From Thalassobellus sediminis (GTDB lineage Bacteria > Bacteroidota > Bacteroidia > Flavobacteriales > Flavobacteriaceae), in the NCBI RefSeq assembly GCF_044386045.1, contig NZ_JBISCD010000040.1, positions 1,860,001 to 1,924,000 of the forward strand: a DNA stretch of 64,000 nt, read 5' to 3'. Each line of letters begins with the position of its first letter. Position 1 is the stretch's first letter. The position numbers and the translations under genes were made by a program. Positions 8,939-17,289 of this stretch are shown here, in pieces. Under the pieces are notes generated by a model that was given only the letters and a program-made list of their open reading frames with translations, was not told where the DNA came from and ran no database searches.

Positions 8939-10321
8939 TTAAACATCGGCACTATTGTTTTTTATGGCTTCTTTAAACCAAAGCGCTGAGTTTTTTGGAG
9001 TTCGTTTTAGAGTTTTAAAATCTACATAATGTAAACCAAATCTTTTGTCGTATCCAGAAGCCCATTCAAAATTATCCATGAAAGACCATGCGAAATAACC
9101 TTTAAGGTTAACACCGTTTTCTATAGCTTCTTGACAAGCTTGTAGGTAGCCTTTATAAAAATTTAAACGTTCTTGGTCATTTACTTCTCCGTTAACTATT
9201 TGGTCGTCATAAGCACAGCCGTTTTCAGTAATATAAATTTCTGGACTGTTATAACGGGCATCAATCCATTCTAGCATTTTTTTACAACCCCAAGGCACAA
9301 CAGCCCAATTCATGAATGTAAGATCCCAGTTTTTATCTAGAGATAAATCGACAGCTTGATCTTCAGAAATACCGCCGTTACCATAAACACTTCGTTCTTT
9401 AATAGAACCATCATCTTGTGCTGCATACATGGTTGTGTAATGATTTAAGCCAAAAAAATCAGAGGTTCCAATAATCATTTTCTTTTCATCATCAGAAAAT
9501 TTAGGGAGTCTATCTCCTAAGCGAGCTTTCATCACGTCTGGGTAGTCGCCTTTGTAAACAGGATCTGCAAACCATGCTAAGAAAAATTGAAGCGCTCTTT
9601 CTGCCGCTTCTTTATCAGCATCGCTATTGGTAAGCGGTTCTCTCCAATCACAATTATTAGTAATACCTATTTGTCCGTTTTGATAACTGTATTTGTTTTT
9701 ATAAATATGATATGCCTTAGCATGCGCTAATATTAATTGATGCGCTGCTAAATAAGGTTCAGAATCAGACAGTCTACCAGGAGCAAAAACACCTTGTCCG
9801 TAACCTAAAATTGAAACGACCCAAGGTTCGTTTAAAGTAATCCAGTTTTTAACACGGTCTCCAAAACGTTCAAAGCATAAATCGGCATAAGCTGCAAAAT
9901 AATCTGGGATAGCATTTCCTAACCAACCATCATCTTCTAGTTGTAGAGCAAGTGGTAAATCCCAGTGGTATAAAGTTACCCATGGTACAATATCTGCTTT
10001 TATTAATTCGTCAATTAAATCTGAATAAAATTGAATACCAGCTTCATTAATGTCTCCTTTTCCTGTAGGCATAACTCTTGCCCAAGCAATAGAAAAACGA
10101 TAGGCTTTAACACCCATGTTTTTCATTAATTGAATATCTTCTTTAAATTTATGATAATGGTCACAAGCAATTTCGCCTGTTTCTCCGTTATGTGTTTTTC
10201 CTGGTATGCTTGAAAAAGCATCCCAAATAGATGGTCCTTTACCATTTGTTGTTGCTGCTCCTTCTATTTGGTATGATGAGGTGGCTGTACCCCATATAAA
10301 GTCCTTTGGAAATGTATTCAT
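8939..10321 (-). CDS. GH1 beta-glucosidase (broad beta-glycosidase family)
   Basis: The 460-residue protein is full length for GH1. It starts with FIWGTATSSYQIEG, carries the acid/base motif TLNEP (E165) and the nucleophile motif ITENG (E366), and ends with WSFMDNFEWASGY. It has no signal peptide, so it should act in the cytoplasm on imported beta-linked oligosaccharides. Its start lies 34 nt downstream of the GPH transporter stop on the same strand, suggesting an import-and-cleave operon. The exact linkage cannot be read from sequence. Confidence 0.93.
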   Translation of the reverse strand: MNTFPKDFIWGTATSSYQIEGAATTNGKGPSIWDAFSSIPGKTHNGETGEIACDHYHKFKEDIQLMKNMGVKAYRFSIAWARVMPTGKGDINEAGIQFYSDLIDELIKADIVPWVTLYHWDLPLALQLEDDGWLGNAIPDYFAAYADLCFERFGDRVKNWITLNEPWVVSILGYGQGVFAPGRLSDSEPYLAAHQLILAHAKAYHIYKNKYSYQNGQIGITNNCDWREPLTNSDADKEAAERALQFFLAWFADPVYKGDYPDVMKARLGDRLPKFSDDEKKMIIGTSDFFGLNHYTTMYAAQDDGSIKERSVYGNGGISEDQAVDLSLDKNWDLTFMNWAVVPWGCKKMLEWIDARYNSPEIYITENGCAYDDQIVNGEVNDQERLNFYKGYLQACQEAIENGVNLKGYFAWSFMDNFEWASGYDKRFGLHYVDFKTLKRTPKNSALWFKEAIKNNSADV

Positions 10322-10355
10322 TTTTATAAAAATCTATTTTCTTCTGGTAATTATA

Positions 10356-11969
10356 TTAATTGTCTTCTAGTTGAATGCGTCTGCTGCTTAATTCGGTAGA
10401 AATCTCATTCATTTTTTTTCTGTTTAAAGGGTAAAGAAACATAAGACCTGCAGCAAAAAGTGCAATAATTGAAGGTATCCAACTCATTAGCATAATCATA
10501 CCTGGAATAGCGCCTTGTATTGTTGATGGGTCTTGCCCGTTGTAATTAAAAGCACCTAATGTTAAACCGATTATGGCTCCGGCAACTCCTCCACCAAATT
10601 TTGTGGAAAATGAACCTGCAGAATAAATAAGCCCTGTTGCGCGTCTTCTATTTTTCCATTCTGAGAAATCAGCTGCGTCGCCTAGCATAACAAAGAAAAG
10701 TGTTGGGAAAATTGCTGCAGCAAACTCAGAAATAATACCAATAGAGAAAATGGCTCCAATATCATTTGCAGTGCAAAACATTAATAAAGCATTTACTATT
10801 CCAGAAAAAATTAAAGCATAAATAAATAAGTTACGTTTCCCAAACTTTCTACTTAATGGCGCTGTAAAAAAAGCACCTGCAATAGAGGCTATCATTAATC
10901 CAACCAAATAAGATGCTGAGAGTAATTGGTCATTTAAATAATGGGTGAAATATATAATTACAATAGTTTGTTTTATGGAGTTGTATATGTTGAATAAAAG
11001 TCCAATACCTAGTAGTACTAACCAAGGTTTGTTGCGAATTAAATCTTTAAAATCTTGACCTAAATTAGTTTTTTGGTTTTTAGGTGGTTTTACTCTTTCT
11101 TTAGTTGATGAGAAAGTGACTAGCATTAATAGAGCAAGTATAGCCGACATGATATACATAGACTTGCTATAACCTTGTTTTTGATCAATAATTGAAATAT
11201 TACTAGCTGTTATATTTTTTTCACCAGTAACAAGGAAAGTATATTTCTCATCCTCAATCATTTTAAAACTTTTGCCAGGTGTAGATGTGTTGTCATCTAT
11301 TTTAGTATTTGCAGCATCCCAAGTAAATAAAGCAATACCATTTTTGGTTTTAATGTTAACATGCTCAACGTCTTTTGCCGATGACACTTCGATTTTGAAT
11401 TTTTCGTCTTCTAATTTTGTAACATCAATTGTTGGGTTTACATTTCCAAAATATGCTACTAAAAAAAGTAAAGCTCCTTGTACTAGCATACCACCGCCAA
11501 AAGCACCAACCATTCTAAAAGAGCCTATACTGGTTCGTTCTTTATCATTGCCAGTCATTACTGCCATTAGGGCGCCATAAGGAATGTTGTTTGCTGTATA
11601 TATTAATGTGAAAAATATATATGTTATATAAGCATAAACTATTTTTCCGTTAGCTCCAAGTTCTGGACTTGTAAATAATAATGAAAGAATAACCCCAAGA
11701 GGAATGGCTGTCCATAAAATCCAAGGTCTAAATTTTCCGTATTTAGATTTTGTACGGTCTCCAATAATTCCCATTAAAATATCGCTAATACCATCACTAG
11801 ATCTAGCAACAAGCATTAAAACACCAACTGTAACAGGACTTAAACCAAATACATCTGTGTAAAATATGAATAGAAAAGTCTGTACACCTCTCCAGGCAAT
11901 ATTGGCTGCGCCATCACCTAGTGCGTAACCTATTTTTTCTTTTAACGAAATCTTTTCATTAATATCCAT
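10356..11969 (-). CDS. GPH-family (MFS) sugar:cation symporter with an extra ~90-residue insertion
   Basis: The protein begins with LKEKIGYALGDGAANIAWRG, typical of glycoside-pentoside-hexuronide symporters, and shows DRTKSKYGKFRPWILW (residues 71-86). Twelve hydrophobic segments are expected. Total length is 537 residues, against roughly 450-480 usually. The excess is a hydrophilic block at about residues 176-268, between predicted helices 5 and 6, rich in short beta-like and Asn/Asp/Lys segments. It probably imports the oligosaccharide cleaved by the adjacent GH1 enzyme. Confidence 0.88.
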   Translation of the reverse strand: MDINEKISLKEKIGYALGDGAANIAWRGVQTFLFIFYTDVFGLSPVTVGVLMLVARSSDGISDILMGIIGDRTKSKYGKFRPWILWTAIPLGVILSLLFTSPELGANGKIVYAYITYIFFTLIYTANNIPYGALMAVMTGNDKERTSIGSFRMVGAFGGGMLVQGALLFLVAYFGNVNPTIDVTKLEDEKFKIEVSSAKDVEHVNIKTKNGIALFTWDAANTKIDDNTSTPGKSFKMIEDEKYTFLVTGEKNITASNISIIDQKQGYSKSMYIMSAILALLMLVTFSSTKERVKPPKNQKTNLGQDFKDLIRNKPWLVLLGIGLLFNIYNSIKQTIVIIYFTHYLNDQLLSASYLVGLMIASIAGAFFTAPLSRKFGKRNLFIYALIFSGIVNALLMFCTANDIGAIFSIGIISEFAAAIFPTLFFVMLGDAADFSEWKNRRRATGLIYSAGSFSTKFGGGVAGAIIGLTLGAFNYNGQDPSTIQGAIPGMIMLMSWIPSIIALFAAGLMFLYPLNRKKMNEISTELSSRRIQLEDN

Positions 11970-11995
11970 CTATAGTTGTTTTCTAAAAAAAAACT

Positions 11996-12003
11996 CAAAT
12001 GTA
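11996..12003 (-). promoter_or_regulatory. Putative -7 element for the transporter-GH1 operon
   Basis: On the minus strand TACATTTG (12003-11996) matches TAnnTTTG and sits 26 nt before the transporter start codon. No TTG at the usual spacing was found, so this is a partial promoter match. Confidence 0.4.
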
Positions 12004-12166
12004 AATAAATTTTATATTGAGCTTCTATTTTGTTTTTATGGAATTTTTTCCAGTGATTATGTTCTTTTTAAAACTGTTTTGAGTGTTTTTTGAGTCTTAT
12101 GTTTATGACTATGATAACAACACTTTTTGGTTTTAAAATCTAATATAAATTAAAAATCTTGCTAAA

Positions 12167-12203
12167 GGTTATAACTTATTGCTTATGCAACAATAGTTAT
12201 AGC
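12167..12203. repeat. Imperfect inverted repeat in divergent regulatory region
   Basis: GGTTATAACTTATTGC and GCAACAATAGTTATAGC face each other across TTAT. There is no T-run after the stem, so an operator or RNA hairpin is more likely than a terminator. Confidence 0.45.
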
Positions 12204-12357
12204 AATTGCTTCGAATGTTTTATTTGTGCAAATTAAAGACTTACAGAAAAAGACTTATTGAATAAAAGGTGAAAATCATTTTTTTTAAGAATATGATAAT
12301 TGTCATACTTATATATTGATAATTCAAATATTTTTATCCTATTAAATTTCGATTGTC

Positions 12358-13086
12358 ATGGAAGTTAAAAAGAACCCAAAATTGGAAATAGGCCGCAATA
12401 GTGGTTTATATTTCGCTATTGGTCTCAATTTAATGTTGTTTTTATCTTGGAGATCTTTAGAATATAAAACATATGAGAAGGATGATATAACATTGGAAGT
12501 TTTAAATTTAGAAGCAGAAATAGAAGATGATATACCAATAGTTAATATAAACACACCACCTCCACCACCTCCACCACCAGCAGTAATTCAAGAGTCAATA
12601 CAAATTGTTGAAGATGAAGAAGAGGTTGTAGAAACGGTAATTGAAAGTACTGAAACAGATCAAGATGATGCTATTCAAGATGTTGTTGAAGTTAGTGATG
12701 TTAGTGTTGAAGAAGTATATGATGATGTAGAAGTCGCATTTGCAATTATTGAAAATGTACCAGTGTATCCTGGTTGTGAAGGGTTGTCTAGAGTAGCAAC
12801 AAAAGAATGTTTTCAGAAAAAAATACAACAACATGTTGTAAAACATTTTCATTACCCACAATCAGCTTTAGATTTAGGTATACAAGGACGAGTGTCTGTT
12901 GTTTTTGTTATAGGTTCAGATGGTGTTACTACTAATGTGCGTTCTAGAGGACCAGATAGAATTTTAGAAAAAGAAGCAGAGCGTATAATAAGTTTATTAC
13001 CAAAAATGAAACCAGGAAAACAACGAGGTAGAGCAGTAAAAGTAGCTTACGCTGTGCCCATATTTTTTAAATATCAAGAAGGATAG
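12358..13086 (+). CDS. TonB family protein (energy transducer)
   Basis: The 242-residue protein has one membrane-spanning segment at about residues 18-34. A proline run after NINT (about residues 64-73) and an acidic, Val/Glu-rich linker follow. The C-terminal TonB domain (about 150-240) contains HYPQSALDLGIQGRVSVVFV and PMKPG-like KMKPGKQRGRAVKV. This inner-membrane protein should span the periplasm and energise outer-membrane receptors. The proline run is encoded by CCA/CCT repeats. It is monocistronic, with a hairpin terminator after it. ExbB/ExbD are not adjacent. Confidence 0.9.
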   Translation: MEVKKNPKLEIGRNSGLYFAIGLNLMLFLSWRSLEYKTYEKDDITLEVLNLEAEIEDDIPIVNINTPPPPPPPPAVIQESIQIVEDEEEVVETVIESTETDQDDAIQDVVEVSDVSVEEVYDDVEVAFAIIENVPVYPGCEGLSRVATKECFQKKIQQHVVKHFHYPQSALDLGIQGRVSVVFVIGSDGVTTNVRSRGPDRILEKEAERIISLLPKMKPGKQRGRAVKVAYAVPIFFKYQEG

Positions 13087-13118
13087 TATTTAGTAATTAG
13101 TAATTAGTTTTTAAATCG

Positions 13119-13157
13119 AAAAAAATCAAGAAGCACCACTCTTTCTTGGTTTTTTTT
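13119..13157 (+). terminator. Rho-independent terminator after tonB-like gene
   Basis: ATCAAGAA and TTCTTGGT pair (one T-G wobble) across a nine-base loop. The stem is flanked by A-runs and T-runs and ends in eight T. Confidence 0.7.
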
Positions 13158-13284
13158 GTGTTTTAAAATAAGTTTGTTTGACGAGGGTAACATTTCATCC
13201 TAAAAAAATAACAGTTGGGTCATTCACTTTTTATAAACATGTAGTTACGTTAGATATTTGTTTCATAATTAAAACAGAAATAAA

Positions 13285-13905
13285 ATGAAACATGTAATTA
13301 TTATCGCAACATTATTAGTCTCAGTATTAACAACTGCTCAAACTAATTATGAAAAAGGAATGCAAAAAGCTTTCGAATTATGGGGAAGCAATCCAATTGA
13401 AGCAGCAAATTTATTAGAACGCATTGCTAAGGCAGAACCAGATAATTGGTTACCACCATATTATGCGGCACAGGTTAATATTGTGAGTAGTTTTGGAGAA
13501 AAAGATGAAAAAAGACTATCTGAAAAGCTTAAAAAAGCACAAGATTTAATTAACGATGCCACAGCAATTTCAAAAGATAACCCAGAGATTATGGTGATGC
13601 AAGCCTTATTGCATACTGCATGGGTAGCTTATGATGGTGCCACTTATGGTATGACATTATCTGGAAAAGTTGTTGAGCTTTACACTAAAGCAGCACAGAT
13701 AGCTCCAGAAAACCCAAGAGTTGTGTATTGTAAAGCAGAGTGGGATATGGGAGGTGCAAAATATTTTGGACAAGATACCACACCATTTTGTAAAGATTTA
13801 GAACGTGCCATAGAACTTTTTGCTAACTTTAAACCAGAAAAAGCATTTTATCCAAATTGGGGTAATGAACGTGCTGTGCAAGTTTTCGAATCTTGTGGAA
13901 AATAA
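13285..13905 (+). CDS. Secreted TPR-like protein of unknown function
   Basis: The 206-residue protein has a signal peptide (ATLLVSVLTTAQ). Alpha-helical repeat units follow, of tetratricopeptide character, such as EKGMQKAFELWGSNPIEAAN and VELYTKAAQIAPENPRVVY. It ends 10 nt before the sensor kinase gene, so it is probably the first gene of that operon. TPR domains mediate protein contacts. A periplasmic partner for the kinase is possible, but this is context only. Confidence 0.8.
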   Translation: MKHVIIIATLLVSVLTTAQTNYEKGMQKAFELWGSNPIEAANLLERIAKAEPDNWLPPYYAAQVNIVSSFGEKDEKRLSEKLKKAQDLINDATAISKDNPEIMVMQALLHTAWVAYDGATYGMTLSGKVVELYTKAAQIAPENPRVVYCKAEWDMGGAKYFGQDTTPFCKDLERAIELFANFKPEKAFYPNWGNERAVQVFESCGK

Positions 13906-13915
13906 ATAAAAGGTT

Positions 13916-15256
13916 ATGACGAAATGGATTAAAGATATAATAATCAGTTTTTTTATAGGTTGCGCTGTTTTTATAATAGGAAACTTTTTTTATAATCAGT
14001 TTCAATTTAACAGTTTCAACGATGCATTAATCAATTTTGGATTTTATCAACTATATTCATTTGTATTAGGTTATTCCAATATGTACTTTTTCGGTTTTAT
14101 GGAACGTATAAGCTGGAAAAAGAAAGAGACTATTAAACGTATTGTTTTAGGTGTTTTGGGGTCCACCATTGTTACCTTAATGGGGTTGTTTGTTTTAAGA
14201 TCATTGACTGCAATCTTGTTAGAAGGTATCACATTTACAGATTTTATCGCTAAAGAAAAACTTATTAATTATCAATTCGGAGTTTGGATAACCTTAACTA
14301 TCGTTATTGTTTTTCATATTATTTATTTTTATAATAAGTACCAGCAAAATAAAATAAAAGAGCAAAAGGTAATAGCTGGAACAGCAAATGCCAAGTTTGA
14401 TGCTTTAAAAAATCAGTTAGACCCACATTTCTTATTCAATAGTTTAAACGTTCTAACAAGTTTAATAGAAGAAAACCCAGATAATGCGCAACGGTTTACA
14501 ACCTCATTATCAAAAGTGTATCGTTATGTTTTAGAACAAAAAAGTAAGGAATTAGTAACGGTAGATGAAGAGTTGCAATTTGCAAAAACTTATATGTCTT
14601 TGCTTAAAATGCGTTTTGAAGATAGTATTGTGTTTACCATGCCCGAAAGGGCATCAAACCCAGAAAGTAAAGTGGTGCCACTATCATTACAATTACTTTT
14701 AGAAAATGCTGTAAAACATAATATAGTAACAGCAAATAGTCCTTTGCATATTAAGATTTACGAAGATGATGGTAGCTTAGTTGTAGAAAATAATTTGCAA
14801 CCCAAACAAATAGTGAAAAAGAGTAGTGGTGTAGGTTTAAGTAATATTATGCAACGTTATAACTTGTTAACCAATAGAAAAATAGATATAAATAAAGAAG
14901 CAAAAAGTTTTGTTGTAGCTATACCCATGCTAACCAAACAAATATCAGTTATGAGACCAGAATCAGAATCAATAATAGATGATAGTTATCTGCGTGCACG
15001 CAATCATGTAGACGAACTTAAGGGCTTCTATTATAGTTTAATATCTTATTGCTTAGTCATTCCGTTTTTAATATTCATTAATTATAAAACCTCATGGGAC
15101 TTTCAATGGTTTTGGTTTCCCATGGCAGGTTGGGGACTTGGTTTAACCATTCAAGGTTTTAGAGTCTTTGTAAACGATAAAGCTTTTGGAAGACGCTGGG
15201 AAGAAAAAAAGATAAAAGAGTTCATGCAGGACGAGGAAGAAGATCGTTGGAACTAA
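13916..15256 (+). CDS. LytS-type sensor histidine kinase with C-terminal 2TM domain
   Basis: The 446-residue protein has about four N-terminal membrane segments (residues 8-30, 42-60, 74-100, 122-140) and then a His_kinase domain. LDPHFLFNSLN places the phospho-acceptor at H171, with the ATP-binding N-box at LLENAVKHN (N264) and G-box at GVGLSN (305-310). After the ATPase domain, residues about 355-446 form a 2TM domain: YLRARNHVDELKGFYYSL, two hydrophobic helices, then GRRWEEKKIKEFM. Three separate 2TM genes follow, and a LytTR regulator, its likely partner, lies at 16387. The domain order kinase-then-2TM is unusual and clearly continuous in frame. Confidence 0.9.
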   Translation: MTKWIKDIIISFFIGCAVFIIGNFFYNQFQFNSFNDALINFGFYQLYSFVLGYSNMYFFGFMERISWKKKETIKRIVLGVLGSTIVTLMGLFVLRSLTAILLEGITFTDFIAKEKLINYQFGVWITLTIVIVFHIIYFYNKYQQNKIKEQKVIAGTANAKFDALKNQLDPHFLFNSLNVLTSLIEENPDNAQRFTTSLSKVYRYVLEQKSKELVTVDEELQFAKTYMSLLKMRFEDSIVFTMPERASNPESKVVPLSLQLLLENAVKHNIVTANSPLHIKIYEDDGSLVVENNLQPKQIVKKSSGVGLSNIMQRYNLLTNRKIDINKEAKSFVVAIPMLTKQISVMRPESESIIDDSYLRARNHVDELKGFYYSLISYCLVIPFLIFINYKTSWDFQWFWFPMAGWGLGLTIQGFRVFVNDKAFGRRWEEKKIKEFMQDEEEDRWN

Positions 15257-15269
15257 AGAATTAGAAATT

Positions 15270-15569
15270 ATGGAAAGATTACCAGAAACAGATACAAAAT
15301 ACATAAGAGCCCGTAAAAGGGTAGACGATTTAAAAGGGTTTTATTCTAATCTAACATCCTATTGCTTGGTTATCCCTTTTTTAATATTCATTAATTATAA
15401 AACTTCATGGGGCTTTCAATGGTTTTGGTTTCCGTTAGCCGGTTGGGGGTTAGGATTAAGCATTCATGCCTACCACATATTTGTAAACAATGGTGTTTTA
15501 GGCCGTAAATGGGAAGAGCGCAAGTTGCGAGAGTTTATGAATCAAGAAGAAAAAGAGCGTTGGAATTAA
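15270..15569 (+). CDS. 2TM domain protein (first free-standing copy)
   Basis: This 99-residue protein is almost a copy of the kinase C-terminus: YIRARKRVDDLKGFYSNL, two helices with VIPFLIFINYKTSWGFQWFW, and GRKWEERKLREFM. Nucleotide identity with 15069-15129 is very high around 15381-15441, which points to recent tandem duplication or gene conversion. The gene starts 13 nt after the kinase stop. The 2TM domain has no known biochemical role; membrane association or hetero-oligomerisation with the kinase is plausible. Confidence 0.85.
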   Translation: MERLPETDTKYIRARKRVDDLKGFYSNLTSYCLVIPFLIFINYKTSWGFQWFWFPLAGWGLGLSIHAYHIFVNNGVLGRKWEERKLREFMNQEEKERWN

Positions 15570-15580
15570 ATTGACACATC

Positions 15581-15922
15581 ATGAAAAATTCAGATTATAA
15601 TAATAAATCAAGTCAGTACCATAAAGAAAGTGCTTATTTAAGAGCCCAACAGCGGCTTAAAGATATTAAAGGATTCTATTGGCATGCCTTCTGGTATGTA
15701 GTCGTAAATATTTTCATTATTGTAATGATTGTAAAGAATTCTGGAGGGGATATCTGGAATTTTGGTGTCTTTGCAACACCCATTTTTTGGGGAATAGGTT
15801 TAGGTTTTCATGCTATAATGGTATTTGGTAAAAGCCTTTTTTTTAGTAAATCGTGGGAAAACAGAAAGATTCAAGAATTCATGGAAAACGAAAAAGAAAG
15901 CGATAAACATAAATTTGAATAG
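15581..15922 (+). CDS. 2TM domain protein (second free-standing copy)
   Basis: The 113-residue protein has YLRAQQRLKDIKGFYWHAFW, two hydrophobic helices, and SWENRKIQEFMENE at the C-terminus, matching the 2TM layout but more diverged than the preceding copy. It begins 11 nt after that gene, so the array is one transcript. Confidence 0.83.
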   Translation: MKNSDYNNKSSQYHKESAYLRAQQRLKDIKGFYWHAFWYVVVNIFIIVMIVKNSGGDIWNFGVFATPIFWGIGLGFHAIMVFGKSLFFSKSWENRKIQEFMENEKESDKHKFE

Positions 15923-15925
15923 CTT

Positions 15926-16237
15926 ATGAAAACTTTAAACGAAAAAAACGAAAGCTATATAAAAGCTAAAGAAAAAGTAAAAAGCATTCAAATTTTTTAT
16001 ATTCACTTGGTGGGGTATATTATTGTGGTCCTACTTCTTTCATATAATATTTATATAGCAGCCGGAGAATATCGAAATTTCTTTGTGTGGCTAGATATTT
16101 TCTTTTTAGTAGCATGGACTATCTTTATAGTATTGCATGGTCGTAACGTTTTTAAAGGAAAAAGAATTTTTAATAAAAGTTGGGAAGAACGAAAAATTAA
16201 AGAGCACATAGAAAAGCAACAAAGAAAAAATAAATAG
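15926..16237 (+). CDS. 2TM domain protein (third free-standing copy)
   Basis: The 103-residue protein has YIKAKEKVKSIQIFYIHLVG, two hydrophobic helices separated by a short loop, and NKSWEERKIKEHIEKQ. It is the most diverged of the four 2TM units at this locus. It starts 3 nt after the previous stop. Confidence 0.82.
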   Translation: MKTLNEKNESYIKAKEKVKSIQIFYIHLVGYIIVVLLLSYNIYIAAGEYRNFFVWLDIFFLVAWTIFIVLHGRNVFKGKRIFNKSWEERKIKEHIEKQQRKNK

Positions 16238-16247
16238 TATAATTGGG

Positions 16248-16343
16248 GCGTTACCTTTATCCTGAATTAAGTTCAGGAACTGGTCGGGCTTTCACTACTC
16301 GTTCTCTGCGAGGAGCTCAAACAGACCGTTTAATTCCTAACGC
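16248..16343. repeat. Extragenic REP-like element, copy 1
   Basis: The element is bounded by GCGTTA and TAACGC, inverted copies of each other. It contains CTTTCACTACTCG and GAGCTCAAACAG followed by CCGTT, shared with the copy at 62159-62236, plus a small CCTGAA/TTCAGG hairpin. It lies between the 2TM array and the response regulator and has no open reading frame. Confidence 0.75.
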
Positions 16344-16386
16344 ACTATCAGCCAAGTAAAAGTAAATCATAAAAACAAAGCAACCA

Positions 16387-17142
16387 ATGAAGGTCATAAT
16401 TATAGAAGACGAAAAACCATCAGCACGCCGGTTACAGCGTATGCTTCAAAGTTTAGATTTAAAAGCCGAAGTTATGCTGCATTCTGTTGAAGAATCTATT
16501 AATTGGTTTCAAAATAACGAACACCCCAATTTAATATTTCTAGACATTCAATTAAGCGATGGCTTATCGTTCGAAATTTTTGAAACTATAGATATTAAAT
16601 CCGCCATAATATTCACCACAGCTTACGATGAATATGCGCTTCAAGCCTTTAAATTAAATAGCATCGATTATTTATTAAAACCAATTGATGAAGACGATTT
16701 AGCAACCGCTGTAGAAAAATACAAAGCACGCACACCTCAAAAACAAGCCGTTACTCTAGATTTTAACGACATAAAAAAGCTACTAGTAAACCCAATAGAT
16801 CGTGCTTATAAAAAACGTTTTTCTGTAAAAGTAGGACAGCACCTAAAACTTATAAATATAGATGATATCGAGTGTTTTTATAGCGAAAACAAAGGTACTT
16901 ATTTGTATACATCAGAAGGCAGGAATTATTTGTTAGATACCACGCTCGAGTTATTAGAAAATGAATTAGAGCCACAAACCTTTTTCCGTATTAACCGAAA
17001 ATTCTTTGTAAATATAAATGCTATAAAAGATATGGTAAGTTATACCAATTCGCGTTTACAAATAAAACTAAAAACCTATAACAATCAAGACGTTATTGTA
17101 GCTCGCGAGCGTGTTAAAGATTTTAAAGCTTGGTTGGAGTAG
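16387..17142 (+). CDS. LytTR family response regulator
   Basis: The 251-residue protein has an N-terminal receiver domain: acidic pocket IIIEDEKPSARR, phospho-acceptor D53 in FLDIQL, and YLLKPID. The C-terminal LytTR DNA-binding domain covers about residues 140-250 (FSVKVGQHLKLINIDDIECF, FFRINRKFFVNINAI). It lies 149 nt after the 2TM array with the REP-like element between, and is the obvious partner of the LytS-type kinase at 13916. Confidence 0.93.
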   Translation: MKVIIIEDEKPSARRLQRMLQSLDLKAEVMLHSVEESINWFQNNEHPNLIFLDIQLSDGLSFEIFETIDIKSAIIFTTAYDEYALQAFKLNSIDYLLKPIDEDDLATAVEKYKARTPQKQAVTLDFNDIKKLLVNPIDRAYKKRFSVKVGQHLKLINIDDIECFYSENKGTYLYTSEGRNYLLDTTLELLENELEPQTFFRINRKFFVNINAIKDMVSYTNSRLQIKLKTYNNQDVIVARERVKDFKAWLE

Positions 17143-17153
17143 AATGTTTTTTT

Positions 17154-17246
17154 GATGAGGTTCGTTTAATGACGTAGATATGAAATCGTTTTAATGATTT
17201 ATATCATACGTTAAACGAAGTTATCTATTTTTTCTGACAAAGTCAA
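17154..17246. repeat. Long imperfect palindrome, dispersed-repeat family
   Basis: TTCGTTTAA (17161-17169) and TTAAACGAA (17211-17219) are perfect inverted arms. The inner sequence, GATATGAAATC against GATTTATATC, is also partly self-complementary. Parts recur at 21853-21886 (AACGAAGTTAT and a T-run), at 63979-63997 (19 identical bases, 17177-17195) and, weakly, at 4616-4655. No coding content. Confidence 0.6.
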
Positions 17247-17289
17247 GTGTGTTTAGTTTCTTTATAGCATTTGTATCTAATAAAACTTC

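Larger units (their letters stand above)
11970..12357. other. 388-nt divergent intergenic region
   Basis: The spacer between the transporter and tonB-like genes holds the minus-strand -7 element at 11996-12003 and an imperfect inverted repeat at 12167-12203. No gene was seen. Confidence 0.5.

Noticed and set aside
12539..12583. CCA/CCT tract as a microsatellite or CRISPR-like repeat
   Set aside because: It encodes the proline run of the TonB protein, a normal feature of the family; no spacer-repeat structure.
12595..12861. Open frame of 88 codons on the minus strand, antisense to the TonB-like gene
   Set aside because: It is read through the acidic, low-complexity linker of the TonB protein and has Phe/Tyr/Asn-rich composition with no family likeness; a shadow frame.
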